NCBI RefSeq assembly: GCF_030272615.1
Contig: NC_081414.1
Location: forward strand, 524,568,137-524,632,136
DNA length: 64,000 bases
Direction: 5' to 3'
DNA from: Cryptomeria japonica
Lineage: Eukaryota; Streptophyta; Pinopsida; Cupressales; Cupressaceae
In this document: positions 24,601 through 37,400 of the stretch, in pieces
How positions within the stretch are numbered: position 1 is the stretch's first letter
How the letters are laid out: every line of letters begins with the position of its first letter
Notes under the pieces: generated by a model
The model's input: only the letters and a program-made list of their open reading frames with translations
Database searches by the model: none
Told to the model about the DNA's origin: nothing
Position numbers and translations under genes: made by a program

Positions 24601-25499
24601 ACCGATAGCTAGGATTGAAGTTATATGATTATTTCTTTCCTATGCTGCTTATAAAAACTACAAGGTTTATCAGATGGATGTTAAATGTGCATTCTTAAAT
24701 GGGGATCTTGATGAGGAAGTTTATATTGAGCAACCTGATGGTTTTTCACTATCAGATGATACTGATATGGTTTGAAGGTTAAGGAAATCTTTATATGGAT
24801 TGAAACTAGCACCTTGAGATTGGCATGCAAGGTTGGATAAATATCTTTTGAAGCTTGGTTTTACTAAGGACAGTGCTGACAGTAATTTATATTGTAAGAT
24901 CATTGATGATGATATATTGATTATTGAAGTATTTGTTGATGACATTATTTTTGCAGGTGAAGATAAATTATGCATAGAATTTTCTAAGAACATGGAGAAA
25001 GAATTTGAGATGTCCATGATTGGTGAGATGAAATTTTTTCTTAGGTTTGTAAATTACTCAGAGTGACAAAGGTATTTTTATATGTCAAACTAAGTATGCT
25101 AAGGAGTTGTTGAAGAAATTTGTTATGGGAGATTCTAAACCAGTAAGTACACCTATGGTTACAAGTGAGAAATTGACAAGGAAAGATGTTTCTGCACTGA
25201 TAAATCCTACAAGATACAAATCTATGATTGGAGGTCTCTTTATTTGACTCAAACTAGGCCTGACATTATGAATGTTGTTTGTATTGTTTCAAGATTTCAG
25301 AGTGATCCTAGAGAAAATCATGAGATTGCGGTGAAAAAGATTTTTAGATACTTGCAATGTACATCAGAATATGGTTTGTGGTATCCTAAGGATGATAAAT
25401 TTACTCTATGTGCATATACAGATGTTGATTGGGCTAGAGATGTTGATGACCAGAAAAGTACTTCCAGTAGAGCTATCTTTCTTGGAAATAAGTTGGTTT
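21660..25499 (+). pseudogene. Copia B2 gag-pol, first part, decayed
   Basis: ATG at 21660 (Met-Val-Thr-Asn-Ser). UBN2-type gag; CCHC knuckle CFACNKIGHFASRC (22510-22551); protease WVIDSGCSHHMT (about 22836-22872); pre-integrase HHCC with LWHKRLCHVN and CKECQMGK (23211-23342); integrase with HTDLCGPARV (about 23404), an LR-stop-DHGGEF motif and ERKNRT; RT with [12 protein letters not shown] (about 24670) and FVDDIIFAG (about 24930); RNase H start with YTDVDWARD (about 25415). One base lost in 'TTTTTGAGAG' near 23505 shifts the frame, and at least ten in-frame stops follow. Reading is broken at 25499 by the giant gypsy insertion inside 'GNKLV(S)W'. Confidence 0.9.
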
Positions 25500-26438
25500 T
25501 GTTGTCTTCAAAATCTGATTCATTTTAACATCCTTATAGTGACATGATAACTCTGTATGCAGAAGTGATATTAAAGAGAAGGAAACTTCCAGGACAACAT
25601 ATGACAAGGTTTGATTAACCTTCTACACTTCGGACTTATTCAAAGTCCAGGCAGGTATACCTTTGTGAGCTAAATTCACACTTTTAAAAGATAAATCCAC
25701 AGCAAACCAGTCCAGAAACCAGTGGATCTAATCACCTTAAAACTAACTAACACAAAGGAATGAAAATTGTACTCATGTTTAGTACTGACCTACAAAATAT
25801 GTAATAGACAACCTTCATGTATACCAGTATCTTATCCAAGGTCACAGAGTCATCTGAGTTCAAACAATACTCCCACAATCAAATATCTCTACATATCCCA
25901 TTAGTTTGGCTTCTGTAGATCCCTATATATGCCTGACACACATAAGAATTTAGTCATACCAAATTAAACTACTCTCATCAAGATTCAAAATATCTCACAA
26001 GGAATTTACTGGTAGAAGCGATTCTTGCATATTTAATTCCCCTCCTGAAGAGAAAAGCTAAGAAACATATCTACTGAAAGTTGCCTTACAACCCCTATTC
26101 AAACAAAATAACCCTAGATTATTTAGAATGAAACAGTGAACACTTGCAAACACATTTGAAAACAACACAAAGTTTTTACTCAAAACCAATGGTCTGTATA
26201 TTGATATTTTCTTCAAAAAAGTATTACAAGAAACCTTCGAATATTCTCCATTAAAACTTGGAAAAGCTCAGATAAATTTCTGCAGCGTTTTCTTACAATT
26301 CTTTGCGATCATTTCTCTACTAGTCCTGGTATCCATTTATAAAAATATGGATGCATACAAAGCTTTGGACTTTCCTAGGAGAGTTTGTTACAATCATTTA
26401 ATTTCAAGAAGAAGTTACAAAATCTTTTACAAATGCGG

Positions 26439-29400
26439 TTACAAGTCCTTTTCAACCTCCGCGGCTTCTTCTACTTGTTGTCTAGTTGCAACCTCTTCTA
26501 ACTGCTCTACATCCTATATGGCATATTTTCTTGTCCACTCATTATATACATCATCAGCTGGCCATGCGAAGTTAATCACCTTTGCTTTTGCCTCGGCTAA
26601 CCTTTTCCAAGAATTCCTCATTTTGTTAACCTTTGAATTGAGAAAACCATAATGAGACTTGATTCTCTCTATCTCCTCAGTTGTTATGACAAAAAAGGAA
26701 GCATCTTCTGAGTTAATAATTCCTTTTATTCTAACTGACAATTTGGCTTCTAATTCCTTAAGCTGTACTTGTTTGTCTTTCAATTGAACTGAGCTAGCAA
26801 AACCCCCTGGAATTAATTCAAATACTTGATCAGTGTACTCTTTCTTGTACAAATTGATCTTCCTATCTGCATTATCTATTCCTTCTACTAATTTTACTAG
26901 GTCCTTTGTGGTATCACAAGTGGATTTGATAATAGGATCAGCCCCTGCTTCATCATAGGATACACAAATAAGCTCCAAATCCTACTCTCTAGGCTTCCAC
27001 TTGTCAAAAATAAGCATTAAGACAACCTTATCTCCATTAAGTTCATTCCACATATCTAAAATCTTTCTCATGTTGCTATACAATAATGAGGCCCCCATGC
27101 TGTCGGCAAAACTTGAAATTGTAGCCCTTACTCTTTCTTCATATTTCTTTTCATACAAGGCTTGAGCCTTTTTTAAATCCTCCAACTCTTGAGGAGTAAT
27201 CTCAACCAATTGAGAGCCAGAAGGTGCTGTAGATGGTGGGAGCTCAATGATGGGGCTGGTAGGTGGAGGTCTTGCAGGAGAATAGGAGATCATCAGTGTT
27301 GAAAACTCACCTTGATGGTACTGTCCTACCAACTGGCTTTGTAGCTTGGCAATGATGTTGTCTTTACCCCTTACCTCTTCCTTGGCACTATTATAGGCTT
27401 TTAAAACTGTCTCCAGCTTAACTTGAAGATCTGCCTTTTCCTTGGCCTCCCTTTCTGCCACTACAACACTAAAATTTGCAGTTTCTAGTACAGTGCTAGT
27501 AGCTTCCACTACCCCAGTGCTCTGAACTCTTTTTACTATCATTCCACCAAGGTAACTTGACCCTGGGTGTTCTTATTTCTCTTATTTTCATCTCTTTTAA
27601 GAGACCACATGACCAGTGTAGCATTGTCTTTGCTGAAAGTGACTCCCTCCATAGGTTTGGTCTCTTTTCTTACTGCCTCTAATACCAAGGCATCTGCTAT
27701 GTCCCACTCAGGGAGAATGAGTACCCCGGCCTATGCTACCATGTCTCTTCCCTACTCAGGAGTGATGGTCTTCAACTCATCAGTCATTTCTTGCTTTATT
27801 TCCTCCTCAACCACAGCTGGATCTTTGTGAGGCTACTCACCTTTTCTCTTTTCACACCTTGCATTATACTTGTCAATGTTCTGCTTCCACACAAATTGCA
27901 TGAATGCTCCTGATGTGACAAAATTATCATCAGCCAAGAAATCTTCACTGGCTTGTTTGATCTCAGGGTCCCACTCCTGGCCTTTGAACTCATTAGAAGT
28001 GATGTTCATTTCAGCAGTAAGGGGCTCTTCTGGCATTCCCTCTTCCACTTCATCATATGTATATGCTATCTCTCCAAGGCTGCCTAACTGCAACAGGTTC
28101 TCAGCTACTGCCTGTTCATCTCCTATATGGATAGGGGATTGAGATGGAGAGTACAAAGGTTCATCAGATTGTATTTCTTTTTGCACTCTTTGTTTCTTTG
28201 GGCTATCTTGAATGTCAATGACATCCTATATCTTCCTCTTCCCCTTTGAAGTAGAGGGCTCCCCTATTGTAGGCATCAACACACTATAATTGGACTTCTT
28301 ATGCAACATGTAGTCACCAGGAGGGATTCCTCTAGTGGATGCAGACCTACTTAGAACCAGTCTTTCTTTCTCAGGGTTGTTTTTAATTACAACCTCCCTC
28401 TTTTCTTTCAAAGTCTACATCACATCCACAAAACAAAGAATTAGGAACTTTATCTTCTCCTCAAAAGGGTGGAAGCTAGACAATGGGTCATAGCTGGTAT
28501 CAAATTGGTGTAAGAAGTCAAGGCCTTTTTATAAGCCACCCAATTTTCCTTCCTCAACTCTTGCTCATCTAGATTAAACTCATTCCTAATGAGGTCTTTA
28601 GGAAACTAGAATTGGTGGGGTTTACCTTTGCATATTGCCCTTTTTCTGAACATGTCGTTGAAGAAGTCTTCAGGGTCAGCACACTAGGATACTGCAGTTG
28701 ACAAATGTTACGGTTGAAGAAAATCTTCAAAACACTTCCAACCTCCTTTAACTATCACAAATTGGTGTGCTATGGTAACTATAGCAAAAATGGTCCCTTT
28801 ACCTCTGCCTCCTGCATACCACCAATCTGTCTGAGGATCTTTGCAATTCCCACTTTAAGAGGGACTTGATAGGGTAACAAAAATGGAGTGCCTGTGAAAC
28901 CATATATTCAGAAAACTATGGAGACAAGGTATAAGTAAATATCACCCCAATTGTGGACTACTTTAACATTCTCAGCAAACTCTTTTGGCCTAATAAATTC
29001 CAAAAGAACCTTGGGGACTCTAGGATTCTCTGAATAGAGGAGGGTCCTAATCTTAGATGCAAAACACTTATCAAACTTTAAGAAGCTTGCATCTTCTCTG
29101 TCCCATGACAACACTGTACTCCATAACTGCATTGGCATCTTCTCTCCATTCTTCTCTTTCACAATATCCATCCCACTTGAAAAACAATCACCACCCTTGA
29201 ATAAAAATATATGCATGAGAAGGGAATACCATCCAAAAGGCCTATCCACTTTCCCATTCTTTATTCCTATCAATCCTTCATGAATAGCATCAGTGATAAA
29301 GGAAGCATAAGCAAAAGTCACTAAAAGAGAAGGATTCAAAATCTGAGCAACCATCAACATGTAATGGGTGGGCATATTTGCCTCAGCATCCTCTCCTAAA

Positions 29401-30044
29401 ATTTGGCAAAGTGACTAGTATAATGCCTTGGCCCTAAGGGTAAAAAGATTTAAAGAGAAAGGCTCCTTAGTATTGGGTCCTACAACTGTTAGCCCACCTA
29501 TCTTCACAAAGAATTCTTTGAGAGGCCCATTTCTAAGGTGGTTCCTCTGCACATTATATACCTGAGCTAGTGATTTAAAATTAATAGGCTCTAGGAAATT
29601 GGTGAATTCACTAAGCCCAAAAGCATTTCTGAATTCCTCATTATTTATTTCAATGAGGGTTTTCCTACTTATATCCTTGACACTTATTGTAATTGGTTCA
29701 TAGTTGTGTGCAATTTGGGTTAGGAGATCCACATCCATGAATACTCCAGGGACTACCAATTTTCCTACATCCAACTCCCAGATACTGTTCTACGGGGCTA
29801 AGGAGTTTCTCATGCCAAATCCAACTTTAAACAATCCCAACCCAGACAACCCAATTCAAGGGTCTCTTACCTAGTTACCCTTATCATATAATCCCTCCCC
29901 TATTTTTAGGTGAGGAGCTCTTGGCACAAGTTCTTTTATCTTTACAACCACATTAGTTGACAATGTCAACTGTTCAAGGAAGTCATCATAGATAGCCCTC
30001 TCCTGGTAGTTAACCTTTCCTGAGAATTCTCTCTTAGGTGCCAT
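26439..30044 (-). pseudogene. LTR-borne long ORF, copy in the 3' LTR
   Basis: Starts at ATG 30044 (Met-Ala-Pro-Lys-Arg-Glu-Phe) and ends at a TAA (26441-26439). It is the sister of 50306-46687. Stops here include TAG for Trp near 29872, TGA for Arg near 29863, TAG for Gln near 29792, TGA for Arg near 28910 and TAG for Gln near 26514; the other copy has sense codons at each of these. Conversely, codons that are stops in the other copy are sense here, for example Gln in VAQIL (near 29345) and GGMQEA (near 28828). I do not recognise the protein: about 410 N-terminal residues without low complexity, then an acidic linker, then a predicted coiled coil. Confidence 0.75.
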
Positions 30045-30399
30045 CTTTAAAAATTATGCAAGCAAACTAACTATTACCCCCAACTGTTCTGTGACAAATC
30101 AAGACCTTAATTTAAACACACTGTTAAGTGATTGCCAAACAAGAGTATAAGAGAACCTATTTTTTTGCTCGAAGAAACTTGCTCTGCAACTGAAGAAATT
30201 GGCTCTGCAATTGAAGAAATTAGCTCTACAACTACTCCTCTACAACTATTCTTTAGAATGATACCTTCATTCAATTGATACGAGATCATATATGGTAGTC
30301 GAGCTCTTAACTACGACATTGATACCACATGCTTCGGTCATCCCTTCAGAATTGAATTCATAGAAGAATTCGAAACTTTCTCTCCAACGGGTCACAAAA

Positions 30400-32080
30400 T
30401 GCCTATACATTTTCTTCTTTGCTCTTTCGCCTTTTCGCAGAGCATAACGTCTTAGCAATTTCTCTTAACAAAATCACTCCAGTCATCCAATCAAATGGAA
30501 CTTGATCGGTCTTTACACTGTCTTAACATCTCTGCCTTTACATTGGGCCCTACTTCCTTTTTGCCATTTCACAAGCTTTATCCCCCAATCACTTTTCTTT
30601 CGCGAAGCTATGCCAAGCATTAGATGAGACTCTAACCGCCTGGCCTTTAACCCTTACTAGGACCGTTAGCTTTTCCATTGACTGTGCCACATCCTGATGG
30701 CTAATGGTTTTTTGCTATTTCGCATAGCTTAACCTGCTTTCAACTTTGGACCACGAAACAACGCAAAGCGTTGGATCAATCCTGAGATGACCATCCTTTA
30801 AGTGAGACCTTTATGCTTGCATCGCTTACCTACTCTCCCACTGGTTACCAAATACCACATGGCACTCAGCCATTAGCCTTGGAAAACTCTTTGAGTTTAG
30901 TTCAGAGTCAGCCATGTGTCGTATTTCCCTTATAACCACCGATTACACCTTGGCGGGCCCTCAATCCCTTTTAAACCACGTGTCAATCAACACGTCACCA
31001 ACTAGCATTACACCGGGAAGAACCTTCTATTCTCTTTTGCCATTTTACAAAGTGTATCCCTCGGTTAATTCATAGCCATGAAACAATGCGAGCCCTTGGT
31101 TCAAATCGGAGTTGATCCCCTTTTACCTTCATGCTTTATCTGTTCTTCGAGCCCCAAAAACCTTTCGCTATTTCGTAGGTTTTAAAACATGAGCATTTTA
31201 CCTTCACGAACTCACACAGACCACTAGATTAGAGCTGACTTGCTCGATGCTTAACAACCTACTAAGGTTCAGCAGATGTGGGCCCTCTAACTCGGCTCTA
31301 TCCACCTGGTGTCTAATCATTCCCGAACTGACATGTCAACCTTTTATTCGCTGAGAGAAAACACTGAATTCCACTTCATCCTTACCACATGGATCTGCCA
31401 AGTCACTTCGCACCTTGCAACATGACTTATCCTCTTGGACCCACCTTTTAGTCCTTAGATCTGACTTGCTGACTACTTTGACTTTCTACCATGTTTCCTT
31501 ATCTAATTCACCAACTCGACCAACTGGACTGCCTGCTTCGAGCGCCATGTCATTTCGCTGTTTTGCGAAAGCTATCTTTTGAGCATCTCTCCCCTACGAA
31601 GCCGCGCTAGCCATTAGATCTTCAGGAACCTGTGCATCTATTATGCTCTTTATAAACCTCTTTTACCCAAGCCAAAAAACCTTTTGTTGCTTCGTAGGGC
31701 ATAACACGCTTGCACCTATTGGCCATGAAACAACGTGAACCGTCGATCTCTCTTGAACTTGATCACCTTTTAATCATTTGAAAAGTCTCCACTATCGGGT
31801 CCCACCAAGCCTTTTCACCATTTTGCAAAAGGTATTTCACTTGCTAGTTTTGGCTGCATATCAATGCCAGTCATTAGATCTTGAGCGAGATGGAGTCTCG
31901 TTAAACCAGACCAAATGCACACCATTTGAACACACTTTTTCCTTTCACTATTTTGCAAGTCTTAAAGCACTCGCAACTTTGCCTAATGAAATGGCGAAAG
32001 CCATAGATCCATCTGAGAGCTGCATGACACTTACTGGGCCCGACAACATTAGAAAGAAAAAAGCACAAGGCATAGATTTT
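30400..32080. repeat. Degenerate ~130-bp repeat array in the 3' LTR
   Basis: A phrase of the form CTTTTCGC(C/T)ATTTCGCA recurs near 30416, 30553, 30708, 31036, 31160, 31553, 31681, 31812 and 31945, often followed by AAAGC/GGC then TTTA or ATAAC. Spacing is close to 130 bp or a multiple of it. Companion phrases (GCCATTAGATC, CACGAAACAA) recur between them. Confidence 0.65.
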
Positions 32081-32346
32081 TAACAATTATTCAATGACCA
32101 CCTAGGCAAATGACGAAGGGGGGATACTTCACACGACCCCAAGACCCATTACTTAAGTGGATAAAGTAATGCAAGAATAGAAACCAGAGGGTTTTTTATC
32201 AAACATTGAGTGATTTTAAAATTGAAACCCTAAACCCTTAAGACCTAACACAGACTTGAAGTAGTTGATAGTGTGCCTGACTCAAAATTTCAAAAAACTT
32301 AGCCAATTATGGGAAAAGAAAACCGACTTCTTAAACAGTGATAACA

Positions 32347-32490
32347 GCGGCTCTGACTGGGGATGGTTGATCGCAAGGTCAACACAAGAAACTCAGAAAC
32401 TCTGGAGAAACAGACCAAAACACAGACCCAAACAAAACAACAGGAAGCAAACAAGATATATACAAACAAAGGAACTACTGTGCATGGACA
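32347..32490 (-). other. Short 3' UTR of the giant gypsy, no clear polypurine tract
   Basis: Only 144 bp lie between the pol stop and the 3' LTR. The minus strand here is pyrimidine-rich, so the expected polypurine tract is absent. On the plus strand, directly after the LTR, is GCGGCTCTGACTGGGGA, which resembles the tRNA-Arg primer site in the wrong orientation. Confidence 0.6.
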
Positions 32491-32724
32491 TCAAGAGAAA
32501 TAATGTTTCAGGAATTGTCCATGCACTGGAAATTCTTGTATTTCATCATTCAAATTTTTCACAAATTATGAATCCTTTCCATTTAAATCACAGACCACAA
32601 AAGGGCCAATCCATAATGATTCAAATTTGTTATGCTTTCCCTTGTCTTGTCCTTTTGCATTCCACTGAAGAACAATATCATCAATTTGAAACTTCCTTAA
32701 TGATGTCCTTTTATTAAAAACTTA

Positions 32725-33444
32725 TTAGGACTGCAATTGGATCTTCTGATTTCTCTTATGAGCTAAAGTTCTGAGCTCTTCCACCTCCACAATTTGGATC
32801 ATTTTGTTTTCCATTGGTTCAGATAGCTCCATGTCCTCATCTTGCAAGAATTTATAAACTGGAAGAAGATTATTCACTGGCAATCTAACTTGTGTACCAT
32901 AAACCAGTTCAAAAGGTGACATTCCAATGGCCTTCTTGACTGTTATTCTATCTGCCCACAAAGCTAATTTCAATTTTTGATCCCAAGATCTCTTGTTTTC
33001 TTCCAGGATTTTCTTAATGATATTCAAAAGGCTTTTATTGCTGGATTCTGCTTGCCTATTTCCCTGAGAGTGATAGGGTGAAGAGTAAGACATGATCTTG
33101 TTTTCTTCCAGGATTTTCTTAATGATATTCAAAAGGCTTTTATTGCTGGATTCTGCTTGCCTATTTCCCTGAGAGTGATAGGGTGAAGAGTAAGACATGA
33201 TTATTCCATGACTGGTACAAAATCCAACAAACTCTTCTGACCTGAAACTCATGGCATTATCCATTAGTAATTTTGCAGGTATTCCAAATCTAGTTATAAC
33301 ATTATCCATCAAGAAATTAATGACAACCTTACTTGTAGCTCTTCTTGTGGGAATATCTTCAATCCATTTAGTAAAATAATCAGTGGCTACTATGATCCAT
33401 CTATGACCTCTTCCTGATCTCTCAACAATCTCTCCAATAAAATC
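32725..33444 (-). pseudogene. Giant gypsy integrase core and C-terminus (after the copia insertion)
   Basis: Reads GRGHRWIIVATDYFTKW, then LLMDNAMSF with catalytic Asp, then RQAESSNK with catalytic Glu 35 residues further (DD35E spacing). A 105-bp in-frame tandem duplication (32992-33096 and 33097-33201) repeats 35 residues that include the catalytic Glu. The chain then continues with SPFELVYGTQVRLP. The first half of the integrase (HHCC, WGIDF) lies at 39471-39818 on the other side of the copia. Confidence 0.85.
32992..33201. repeat. 105-bp perfect or near-perfect tandem duplication
   Basis: Two units start at 32992 and 33097 with CTTGTTTTCTTCCAGGATTT. They appear identical over 105 bp, so the event is recent. 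Confidence 0.95.
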
Positions 33445-34338
33445 TGTTGGGAAAAATGGTGTCTCAACCTTGCATTTATGCGAGGTTACTATTTATAGTA
33501 AGTTTTCATTTGAGCACGAAATGGTGCGAAACTCTCCCTGAAGCTTCTGGTTGGCTAGATAAGCATTCCGGTAAAGTTGCGTCGCAAGATCACAGCTAGT
33601 TTTGAAGATATTAAAGTTTTCGTCTTGGAGGGGTGCGATAAAATGTTTAAACTTAATTTTGGGGGCTTTAGAGGCTCCGAAACGCCCTAAAAAATGGTCG
33701 TAACCAGCGCAGCTGGTTATGAGGTGATAGAGCACTTCGTGAGCTTTCCGACGCTTCAAACAGTTCGTCAATCGGACACCCGGTTCTCAAGTTATGGCCT
33801 CCGGAAGTTTGTACTCCTGAAATAGGAAAAATAATTTGTATCGGATACATAAATGAGCTGTAAAAGGGAGTGACATGTGTTGATGTGTGCTTTAACATGT
33901 CATAGGGCATCTAGAAGGGAGATAAGGTTGGCTACACCTTATTGGGTTGTTTTAGCCCATGGTTTTGTAATACCGTTTGATGGTTTCTTGTATTGTATCT
34001 CCTATTTATGAGGTGTGTGAGATAGAGGTTGTGTGTAAGAGTCTTATGGCTATTGAGTTGCCTCTGAATCTCTGATTAGTGGTACTCCTACGAAGAGCTT
34101 GCTCTGCAAGTATGTTGTAATCTATTTTTGATTGCTGAATAAAATATTGAGCTGCTTTTGGAGTGTGGGATTTTTCTCCCAAAAGGGTTTTCCCCACGTA
34201 AATCACTGTGTTGTGGTATGAATGCTATTATATCTATTTCTATTTTCTGTAACTATTGTAACAATCTGAAAAAGTTTTGCATTACCCTCCTCTCAAGGTT
34301 AGTGTAGGAAGTTGTTTCCGCTACTTAACTTCCTTACA
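33445..34338 (+). repeat. 5' LTR of the Tork-like element (894 bp)
   Basis: TG...CA-bounded direct repeat of 38566-39456. Confidence 0.97.
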
Positions 34339-34340
34339 AG

Positions 34341-34353
34341 TGGTATCAGAGCC
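34341..34353 (+). other. Primer-binding site of the Tork-like element
   Basis: TGGTATCAGAGCC, two bases after the LTR; exact initiator-Met type. Confidence 0.95.
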
Positions 34354-34462
34354 TGATCACCTTTGGTTTCAATTGTGGGCAGTTGGGTTTTTTGAACTAA
34401 TCCAGATTTGAGTGGGAGCTTGTGCAGAAGACACTTTTTGATCTTGTTGCAGGAATATTCAG

Positions 34463-37400
34463 ATGGTGAGTTCATCAAGGAGAATAGAGGTGGAGAAATT
34501 TAATGGAAGTAATTTTGAGATGTGGAAGCTGAAGATGGAAGATCTGCTAATAGATCGAGATCTTTGGGATGCTGTTGATGCGAATGTCCAAAGGCCCTCA
34601 GATCCTACTGCGGCAGCTCAGTATGATGTTATGGACCGAAAAGCCAAGGGTCTAATCAGACTGTGCCTAGCAGACTCTGTTCTAATCAATGTCCATGAAG
34701 AAAACTTTGCAAAGAAGCTATGGACTAAGCTTGGTGAGATGTATCAAGCGAAATCTTTATTAAATCAAATTTTCTTAAGAAAGAAATTGTATTCCTTGAA
34801 GATGGAAGAGGGTGGACGAATTGCAGACCACCTAGAAGCATTCAATATGTTGGTGGCTCAATTAGTATCCATCGGTGTTAAGATGGACAAGGAGGAGAAA
34901 TGTCAGATCTTGCTTTATTCTTTGCCTGATTCATGGGATTCTCTTGTTATGGCTATCGGTAGTACTTCTGTTGTTTTGAAATCTGAAGACGTGGTGGGTG
35001 CCCTACTCGGTGAAGAGATGCGAAGGAAGGTATCCATCAGTTCAAAGGAAGCCCTAACCGTTCGTGGAAGACCAAAGGAGAAAGGCAAGAAGAATGAGAA
35101 GCACGACAAGTCCAAATCCAAAGGGAGATCGAAATCTCCTGGAAAGTCCAAAGTCATTTGCTGGAACTGTGGTAAACCAGGTCACATCCGTAAGGACTGC
35201 AAAGAAGAAAAGAAGAAGAAGAAAAAGAAAAAGTTCGTTTCTGATTCTGAGTCCGACAAGGAAGATGGCGATTCATTTATTGCGGCTTTGGTGACTCATG
35301 CAGGTAATGATGCCTGGCTAATTGACTCAGGTGCATCTTTTCATATGACTTCCAATAGAGATTGGTTTTCTGAATATGAAGGATTTAATGGAGGTAAGGT
35401 GTACTTGGGTGATGATTCACCTCTAGACATTGTTGGTCGAGGTAAAGTTAGAATCAGGTTTTCTGATGGTAGAATAAAAAGGATTAATGGTGTGTTGCAT
35501 ATCCCTGGATTAAAACGAAACCTGTTATCTGTGAGCAAACTGATAGATGCGGGTGTGCAGGTAGTCTTTTCTGAAGCAGGATGTAAGATGATTAAGGGTG
35601 CTATGGTAGTTGCTAGAGGTGTCAGGTTTGGCACTTTGTATAAGCTTGAAGCATACACTGTTGAGTGTAATAGCACTTCTGTAAAAAGTAAATCTGCGGA
35701 TACTTCACTAGAAGATTTGAAGGTTTCACCTTCAGCAGATGGAAATGGTTTTTGGGTACCTAAGGGTGCTCTTTCGTCAGAAGCAAAGTTACCTGCAGAG
35801 AAGACTATGTTATGGTACCAGAGACTTGGCCACATTGGAGAAAAGGGTCTAAGGACCTTGAAAAATAAAAACCTTGTTGAAGGTTTGAATGATTGTAATC
35901 TTGACTTTGATTTCTATGAGCATTGCATTTATGGAAAACAAAACCGCGTTCAGTTTTACTCGAGTTCTCATAAAACTTGTGGTGTTTTGGATCTTATCCA
36001 TTCTGATGTGTTTGTTCCAGTAGATGTCTCTTCGATTGGAAAATCCACATATTATGTTTCATTTATTGATGATTTTAGTAGAAGGACATGGGTATATTTT
36101 CTAAAGAGTAAATCTGAAGTTTTTAGTCGTTTTAAAGAATTTAAAGCAATGGTTGAGTTGCAGACTGGAAAGAAAATAAAATGTTTGAGAACTGATAATG
36201 GCGGTGAGTCTTGCTCTAATGATTTTGATAGATTCTGTAAAGACTGTGGAATTAACAGGCAGAAGACAACTCCGTATTCTCCACAGCAGAATGGAGTTGC
36301 AGAAAGAATGAACAGGACATTGATGGAGAAGGCTAGGAGTATGTTGAGTGGTGCTGGTCTCGAACAAAAGTTTTGGGCTGAAGTTGTTGCCACTGCTTGC
36401 TACCTGATTAACAGGTCTCCTACATCAGCTCTTGTTGATAAAACACCTATGGAAGCATGGTCAAGTCACAAGCCTTCATTGAGACATCTTAGAGTTTTTG
36501 GTTGCGAGGCATATGCACATGTGCCAAAGGAGAAGCGAACAAAGTTGGAGAACAAGGCTGTGAAGTGTATCTTCATTGGGTATAGTTATGGTGTGAAAGG
36601 ATACAAGCTTTGGGACCCTGTTGCACAAAAGGTAATTCATAGTAGAAGTGTTATTTTTAGAGAAATTAAGTCTCCTTCTGTTACATTGCAACCAGAACAG
36701 ACTAAAAAAGAAGATGTGATTCAACTTCCTTCTACACCTGAAAGAGTTGAATCGAGACCCCTAGATAGGCAACAAGTTGAGGAGAGCTCGTCTAGCTCTG
36801 AATCTTCAGAAGAGGAGGAAGAACCTCCAACTCAGCTTGTTCGAAGGTCTACAAGACATAGACAACCACCTGAAAGGTATTCACCTAATGATTGGAGATG
36901 TATTTTTTCTCTGAATACTAGTGTGGATGAACTGAAATCTGTAGAAGAGGCATTAGGTATGAATGATGCAGAATCCTGGAAGATTGCTATGGAGGAAGAA
37001 ATGGCAGCTTTGAAAAAGAATGATACATGGGATCTTGTACCATTGCCTGAAGGACGAAAACCTGTTGGTTGTAAATGGGTGTTCAAGAAAAAGATTGGTT
37101 CAGATGGAAGCATTGAGAAGTATAAAGCAAGGTTGGTTGCAAAAGGCTACTCTCAGGTTGAGGGTGTTGATTACGGTGAGATATTTTCTCCTGTTGCAAA
37201 AATGACGTCCATTAGATTTTTGCTTTCTATTGCTACTGCTTATGATTTAGAGGTTGAGCAAATGGATGTGAAAACTGCTTTCCTTCATGGTGATTTGGAG
37301 GAAGATATTTATATGACACAGCCAGAGCACTATGTGGTGAAAGGCAAAAGTATTTTGGTCTGTAAATTGAAGAAATCTTTGTATGGCCTCAAACAAAGTC

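Larger units (their letters stand above)
25500..32346 (-). repeat. 3' LTR of the giant gypsy element (6847 bp)
   Basis: Direct repeat of 45748-52608. Read on the minus strand: a degenerate ~130-bp repeat array (about 32080-30400), a long decayed ORF (30044-26439), and ~900 bp of non-coding sequence to the CA end. Confidence 0.95.

Noticed and set aside
25500-32346. Possible segmental duplication of a host gene region (7-kb direct repeats)
   Set aside because: TG/CA ends, 5-bp GGTTT target duplication, primer site and gag-pol between the copies show they are LTRs.
32265-32717. 150-codon plus-strand ORF spanning the LTR end
   Set aside because: It crosses the LTR boundary and overlaps the antisense integrase C-terminus; no motif.
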